45,850 nt of DNA from Saprospiraceae bacterium UBA7328 (GTDB lineage: Bacteria > Bacteroidota > Bacteroidia > Chitinophagales > Saprospiraceae). The position numbers and the translations under genes were made by a program. Location: the NCBI GenBank assembly GCA_002471345.1, contig DKPS01000272.1, positions 1 through 45,850 on the forward strand, given 5' to 3'. The notes under the pieces were generated by a model. It was given only the letters and a program-made list of their open reading frames with translations, searched no databases and was not told where the DNA came from. The stretch's first letter is position 1. Each line of letters opens with the position of its first letter. This document shows, one piece after another, positions 42,934-45,850 of this stretch.

Positions 42934-43134
42934 ATGAAAACAATCTACAACACTCTACTAGCAATTATCATTTTCACTTTTTTAAGTGTAAGTTCTTTTG
43001 GTCAAAGTGAAGAAACTTTGTTTGGCCAAGGTAAGGTGCGCTTTACTGGGCTTTGGGGCGGGGCGTATAATGCCTATACTACTTACAATGATAAATTCAA
43101 TTTTGATAAGGAATTGATGAGTGATGCAGATTAA
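42934..43134 (+). pseudogene. Outer-membrane protein, 5' fragment (interrupted)
   Basis: 66 codons: a signal peptide (about 1-24, SSFGQ) and the start of a beta-rich protein (LFGQGKVRFTGLWGGAYNAY, then TTYNDKFNF), after which the frame wanders (DKELMSDAD) and stops. The missing remainder resumes about 1.6 kb downstream (44714-45094) on the same strand. So the gene is split by the inserted segment. The break is near 43105, where the last codons of the inserted minus-strand gene meet this frame. Confidence 0.7.
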
Positions 43135-43552
43135 TCTTAATTGACTTGTTAATTTTTATATATCCAAATGAGTATTCAACTTTAATTCTAGACTCATTAT
43201 TTTCAAAAGTATAATTACCCATGGCCAAACCTTGATTTTCTTTTATGATAATATCAGAGTTTTCAAATATTATTTTTGACCATTTTGATAAAGCAAACCC
43301 ATTATCTTCTTTACATTTTTTATCATCTCCAGCAATAAAATATGAAATAGCAGTTTCTTTATTGTTTCTAAACTGTTCTATTTTAGCTTTAGTAGGCTTA
43401 AATAAAACCTTTTCTTGGAAGTTGTAAACGTCATCTAGGAAATCACTAACAAACGATTCTAGTAGTTCTCTATTATTTGAGATCTCACCCATCTTAATGA
43501 TTCCTTCAGACCATTCTTTTTGAGCTTTAATTATTTCTTCTTTTGTTATCAT
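43097..43552 (-). CDS. Small NTF2-like protein of an uncharacterised family
   Basis: 151 residues, no signal peptide. Starts MITKEEIIKAQKEWSEGIIK, then FQEKVLFKPTKAKIEQFRNN, KETAISYFIAGDD, GFALSKWSKIIFE, AMGNYTFENNESRIKVEYSF and ends SIKINLHHSSIPYQN. I recall relatives carrying the automatic name 'phosphoribosyl-AMP cyclohydrolase', but no HisI cysteine/histidine motif is present, so that name is unsupported. The alternation of strands and the HHSS end fit a SnoaL/NTF2-like fold. Its stop codon (43099-43097) comes from flanking host-gene DNA, at the left edge of the insertion. Confidence 0.65.
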   Translation of the reverse strand: MITKEEIIKAQKEWSEGIIKMGEISNNRELLESFVSDFLDDVYNFQEKVLFKPTKAKIEQFRNNKETAISYFIAGDDKKCKEDNGFALSKWSKIIFENSDIIIKENQGLAMGNYTFENNESRIKVEYSFGYIKINKSIKINLHHSSIPYQN

Positions 43553-43577
43553 CTTTAATAAAATTAAAAATTTTATA

Positions 43578-43763
43578 CTACTGTTCTATTGAATCCGCTG
43601 AAAAACCTGTTATTTCATGACCATTTGATGCATAAGATATATCAATGGGATTACAACATACTTCGCAATCTTCTATGTAAGAATCACCATATACTGATTT
43701 GTCAATTATCATTGAAATCTCTTCCCAACAGTGTGGGCATTGAAAAAAATGTTCTTCTGTCAT
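43578..43763 (-). CDS. CPXCG-type cysteine-rich small protein
   Basis: 61 residues. CPHCWEEISMIIDKS, a short acidic stretch, YIEDCEVCCNPIDISY and an Ile/Ser-rich end. It matches the CPXCG motif-containing family: a zinc-binding pair CPxC and the DCEVCCNPI block. Here the usual Gly of CPxCG is Trp. Family function unknown. It lies 25 bases upstream of the gene above on the same strand, and they are likely co-transcribed. Confidence 0.75.
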   Translation of the reverse strand: MTEEHFFQCPHCWEEISMIIDKSVYGDSYIEDCEVCCNPIDISYASNGHEITGFSADSIEQ

Positions 43764-43984
43764 TTAAAAACACTTAGTAATACACTAAATAAAAACATTA
43801 CTATAACTAAAATCAAAAATGGCCTAAGAAATTTCAGTTTAGACATATAAATTTCAAATTACTTCAATTTAAATATCTTTTTATTTTGAATTTGATAAAT
43901 TTTTAACTAAATGTAAAGCTGATAATGGAATAAGGTTAATTTATATCTATATTGGGCTTTCACAAAATATAAACCAAAACAATT

Positions 43985-44692
43985 ATGAAAAAATTATTAT
44001 TTATTATTTTATTTGCGTTTAGTATTAGTGTAAACGCTCAATACTATTCAATAACTTTTGTTAATGTTCCTCAGGAGAACATTGCAGAGTTTCAAATGCT
44101 AGAGACTAATTATTGGTCTAAAGTTGCTAAAGCTAATATAGATGCTGGAAAACAATTATCTTGGGGACTAGTTGCTAGAGTTGGTGGTGGAACTGATACA
44201 TGGAACCACGCTTTTGTTAATTGGTATGAAACTGCTGAGCAAATGACAGATCTCTCTATTTGGGATCCTAAATCAATTTTAGGAATAGATCAAGAACTTA
44301 TTTCTACAGGTCATCTAACAACCGGAATGGGAGTTACTCATTGGGCTGCCAAATCATCTATTCAAGGTGAGGGGACAGCCTCGATATGGAATTTTGGAAG
44401 ACCAGCTGCTAAAAATCAATTTATTGATGAAAATGTAAATCTATGGGGCCCTGCATTTAAGAAAAATATGGGCGGTAGAACTGCATGGGGTGTAGGTCAA
44501 AAACTTAATAATCTTGAAGAAGAATATTCTACAGTTATGACATGGGATCGTTTTTCATCTGTAGCTGATGCACTTAAGTTTATGAATGGTGAATTTGGAG
44601 GATCAGGAGTTACTAATTCAAACATGGGTGAAATTATGCCAGATGGATTTACTGCTCAAGTTATTGTTCAAGATGTAATGTGGGTTCAATAG
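43985..44692 (+). CDS. Exported alpha/beta-barrel-like protein, unknown
   Basis: 235 residues with a clear signal peptide (1-18, VNAQ). A two-part body resembles dimeric alpha/beta-barrel (ABM/NIPSNAP-like) units: YYSITFVNVPQENIAEFQML, TNYWSKVAKANIDAGKQLSW with RVGGGTDTWNHAFVNWYETA, then a second half with MTWDRFSSVADALKFMNGEF. It is common in marine Bacteroidota by my recollection, with no function. It is the plus-strand gene of the inserted segment. Confidence 0.6.
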   Translation: MKKLLFIILFAFSISVNAQYYSITFVNVPQENIAEFQMLETNYWSKVAKANIDAGKQLSWGLVARVGGGTDTWNHAFVNWYETAEQMTDLSIWDPKSILGIDQELISTGHLTTGMGVTHWAAKSSIQGEGTASIWNFGRPAAKNQFIDENVNLWGPAFKKNMGGRTAWGVGQKLNNLEEEYSTVMTWDRFSSVADALKFMNGEFGGSGVTNSNMGEIMPDGFTAQVIVQDVMWVQ

Positions 44693-44713
44693 AACACTTT
44701 ATTAATTAATCAT

Positions 44714-45094
44714 AATTTCCTTTTTGGGTGGACAGGTTATGGTACAGATCTTACTCTCACTGATGGACGCGCTGCACAAATAGGTGGTAGCGATTTTCTA
44801 CTTGGTTATACACCTAATTCTCATCAAGTGATTCATCCAATATTCTATCTTCAAGCAGGAGGTGGGAAACTGGAAGTCACAAATGAAGTAGATGATAGAG
44901 TCTTTATTTTACAACCCAATGTAGGGCTCGAAATGAACGTGCTCCAGTGGTTTAGAATTGGAGTAGAAGCAGGATATCGATTTGTGAATAATGTGAATGT
45001 TAATACTCTAGAATATGCAGATCTTTCTTCACCGGTCATTGGATTGAGACTGAAGTTTGGATTTTCTAAAGACTGGATAAGATGGGATGACTAA
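44714..45094 (+). pseudogene. Outer-membrane protein, 3' fragment (interrupted)
   Basis: The frame is open from a stop at 44690 but has host-like content from about 44714: NFLFGWTGYGTDLTLTDGRA, AQIGGSDFLLGYTPNSHQVI, then a beta-barrel-like end (RIGVEAGYRFVNNVNVNTLE, ending LRLKFGFSKDW). It has no signal peptide of its own; a GTG at 44828 is the nearest start. It continues the gene opening at 42934. Confidence 0.7.
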
Positions 45095-45111
45095 AATATA
45101 AATAAATCAAT

Positions 45112-45143
45112 GACATAGCAGGTATCCTAAAACCTGTTATGTC
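45112..45143. terminator. Strong hairpin after the interrupted porin gene
   Basis: GACATAGCAGGT and ACCTGTTATGTC pair over 12 bp (one G-T) around an 8-base loop. It starts 17 bases after the porin stop. The bases after it are TAAAATT, not a T run, so termination on the plus strand is weak; it may be an RNA-stability element. Confidence 0.5.
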
Positions 45144-45171
45144 TAAAATTCCAAAAGTCAAAAGGGAGTCT

Positions 45172-45179
45172 TACTTTTG
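45172..45179 (+). promoter_or_regulatory. Candidate -7 box for the VOC gene
   Basis: TACTTTTG is an exact TAnnTTTG match, 25 bases before the ATG at 45205, the same box as in the FadL-like promoter. No -33 element is obvious. Confidence 0.4.
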
Positions 45180-45204
45180 AGACCTCATTCAAATCCATAT
45201 AGAT

Positions 45205-45618
45205 ATGCAACCATTTCATGTAGCGGTTCCAGTAAATGATCTCGATGCAGCTCGAACATTCTATCGAGATGTCCTAGGTTGCGAAGAAGGAAGGTCATCT
45301 GAAGTATGGGTCGATTTTAACCTTTACGGGCATCAATTTGTGATTCACTACAAAGAAGGAGAAAAACAAAATCATCATTTTAATGCAGTGGATAGTCATG
45401 CTGTTCCAGTCCCTCATTATGGAGTAGTGCTTAAAATGGAAGACTGGGAAGCTATGGTCCTTAGACTGAAAGAATACGATATGGAGTTCATTATAGAACC
45501 ATATATCAGATTTAAAGGCGAACCAGGAGAGCAAGCCACTATGTTTTTCTTGGATCCATGTGGAAATGCATTGGAATTCAAAGCTTTTAATGATATTGGA
45601 CAGTTGTTTGCTAAATAG
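45205..45618 (+). CDS. VOC-family (glyoxalase-like) protein
   Basis: 137 residues: [20 protein letters not shown] gives the first strand-helix with a metal-site His at residue 4, then [30 protein letters not shown] with the second His, and the [20 protein letters not shown] end with the Glu ligand. So the H-H-E metal set of the vicinal-oxygen-chelate fold is present. Substrate unknown (dioxygenase- or lyase-like). Single gene; the 232 bases after it hold only a small inverted repeat (TTATTC-TGA-GAATAA at 45805-45819). Confidence 0.85.
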   Translation: MQPFHVAVPVNDLDAARTFYRDVLGCEEGRSSEVWVDFNLYGHQFVIHYKEGEKQNHHFNAVDSHAVPVPHYGVVLKMEDWEAMVLRLKEYDMEFIIEPYIRFKGEPGEQATMFFLDPCGNALEFKAFNDIGQLFAK

Positions 45619-45850
45619 AGCCGCTGTACAATTACAGGCAACAGGATATTGAAGATTATCATATAAAATTCAACGGTATATAGGAAATTAACACTTCACC
45701 TATAGATACTTGCTTCATAATTGGACTTACTTACAAAATAAAGAGCAAAAAGCCTTTAAACTTATCTGACCTTTTTGAAATTGCACTATTTTGAAAATCA
45801 ACTATTATTCTGAGAATAACGGCATTGATTTTGAAGACTTACGTTACTTA

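Larger units (their letters stand above)
43105..44713. other. Three-gene insertion that splits an outer-membrane protein gene
   Basis: About 1.6 kb lies between the two halves of one outer-membrane protein gene. It contains two minus-strand genes and one plus-strand gene, with a gap of about 220 AT-rich bases. No transposase, integrase, clear terminal inverted repeat or target-site duplication is visible at the edges (left aattcaattttgat, right cataatttcc). Junction positions are accurate to about 10 bases. The segment replaces perhaps 10-20 residues of the host protein. Confidence 0.65.

Noticed and set aside
43097..43552. Naming the gene hisI (phosphoribosyl-AMP cyclohydrolase)
   Set aside because: The HisI metal-binding cysteine and histidine motifs are absent; the name would rest only on propagated annotation.

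Overview
The window is AT-rich DNA from a member of the Bacteroidota. Evidence for this is a PorP/SprF-type outer-membrane protein of the type IX secretion system, the menA-menC-menE block, many SpII-type lipoproteins, Bacteroidota-style -7 boxes (TAnnTTTG), an archaeal/eukaryotic-type ProS, and the near absence of Shine-Dalgarno sequences apart from one strong exception at 6865. I cannot place it below phylum with confidence; a marine Saprospirales-, Flavobacteriales- or Cytophagales-like lineage fits.

Layout. 1-7.2 kb is core metabolism: a broken lipoprotein remnant at the left edge, the end of menaquinone synthesis (menA, menC, menE), a DUF4197 protein, a bifunctional-nuclease-domain protein, the electron transfer flavoprotein pair etfB-etfA, and a small TPR protein. 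7.3-9.9 kb holds a DUF4056-like exported protein overlapped by a frameshifted SnoaL-like gene, a VOC-fold protein and rbfA. 10.5-16.4 kb holds an MlaE/MlaF lipid ABC transporter divergent from a short-chain dehydrogenase, an ArsC-like protein without the usual cysteine, a lipoprotein with internal repeats, an NlpC/P60 hydrolase and PorP/SprF. 16.5-21.4 kb carries a large secreted BNR/VPS10-like propeller protein and a lipoprotein amidohydrolase.

21.6-28.4 kb is the most distinctive region. A membrane-anchored LytTR regulator is followed by two exact 14-base direct repeats on a 20-base period and two 23-base near-identical repeats on a 32-base period. Then come a secreted Cys-rich protein and a giant repeat protein of about 1,400 residues. 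The giant protein has two tandem modules of about 490 residues and ends in an IPTL-CTERM-type sorting tail rather than a type IX domain. Its reading frame is broken once between the two modules.

28.9-38 kb has proS, an exported protein with an Asp/Tyr-rich front and a Ser/Arg-rich back half, a FadL/OmpP1-like porin, tRNA-Leu(GAG), a Dabb lipoprotein, two small overlapping genes, and a tightly overlapped redox operon msrA - TlpA-like - GNAT - selO. 38-45.8 kb has a frameshifted AraC regulator, a frameshifted DUF6624 protein, ilvE joined to an OmpA-like protein, and an outer-membrane protein gene split by a three-gene insertion of about 1.6 kb (about 43.10-44.71 kb).

A general feature is the number of single-base frame breaks: left edge, 8.65, 25.4, 38.79 and 39.17 kb. 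Two lie next to short homopolymers. They could be real decay, phase variation or assembly errors, and reads are needed to tell. Apart from the tRNA no RNA gene was recognised, and I saw no CRISPR array, transposase or integrase.
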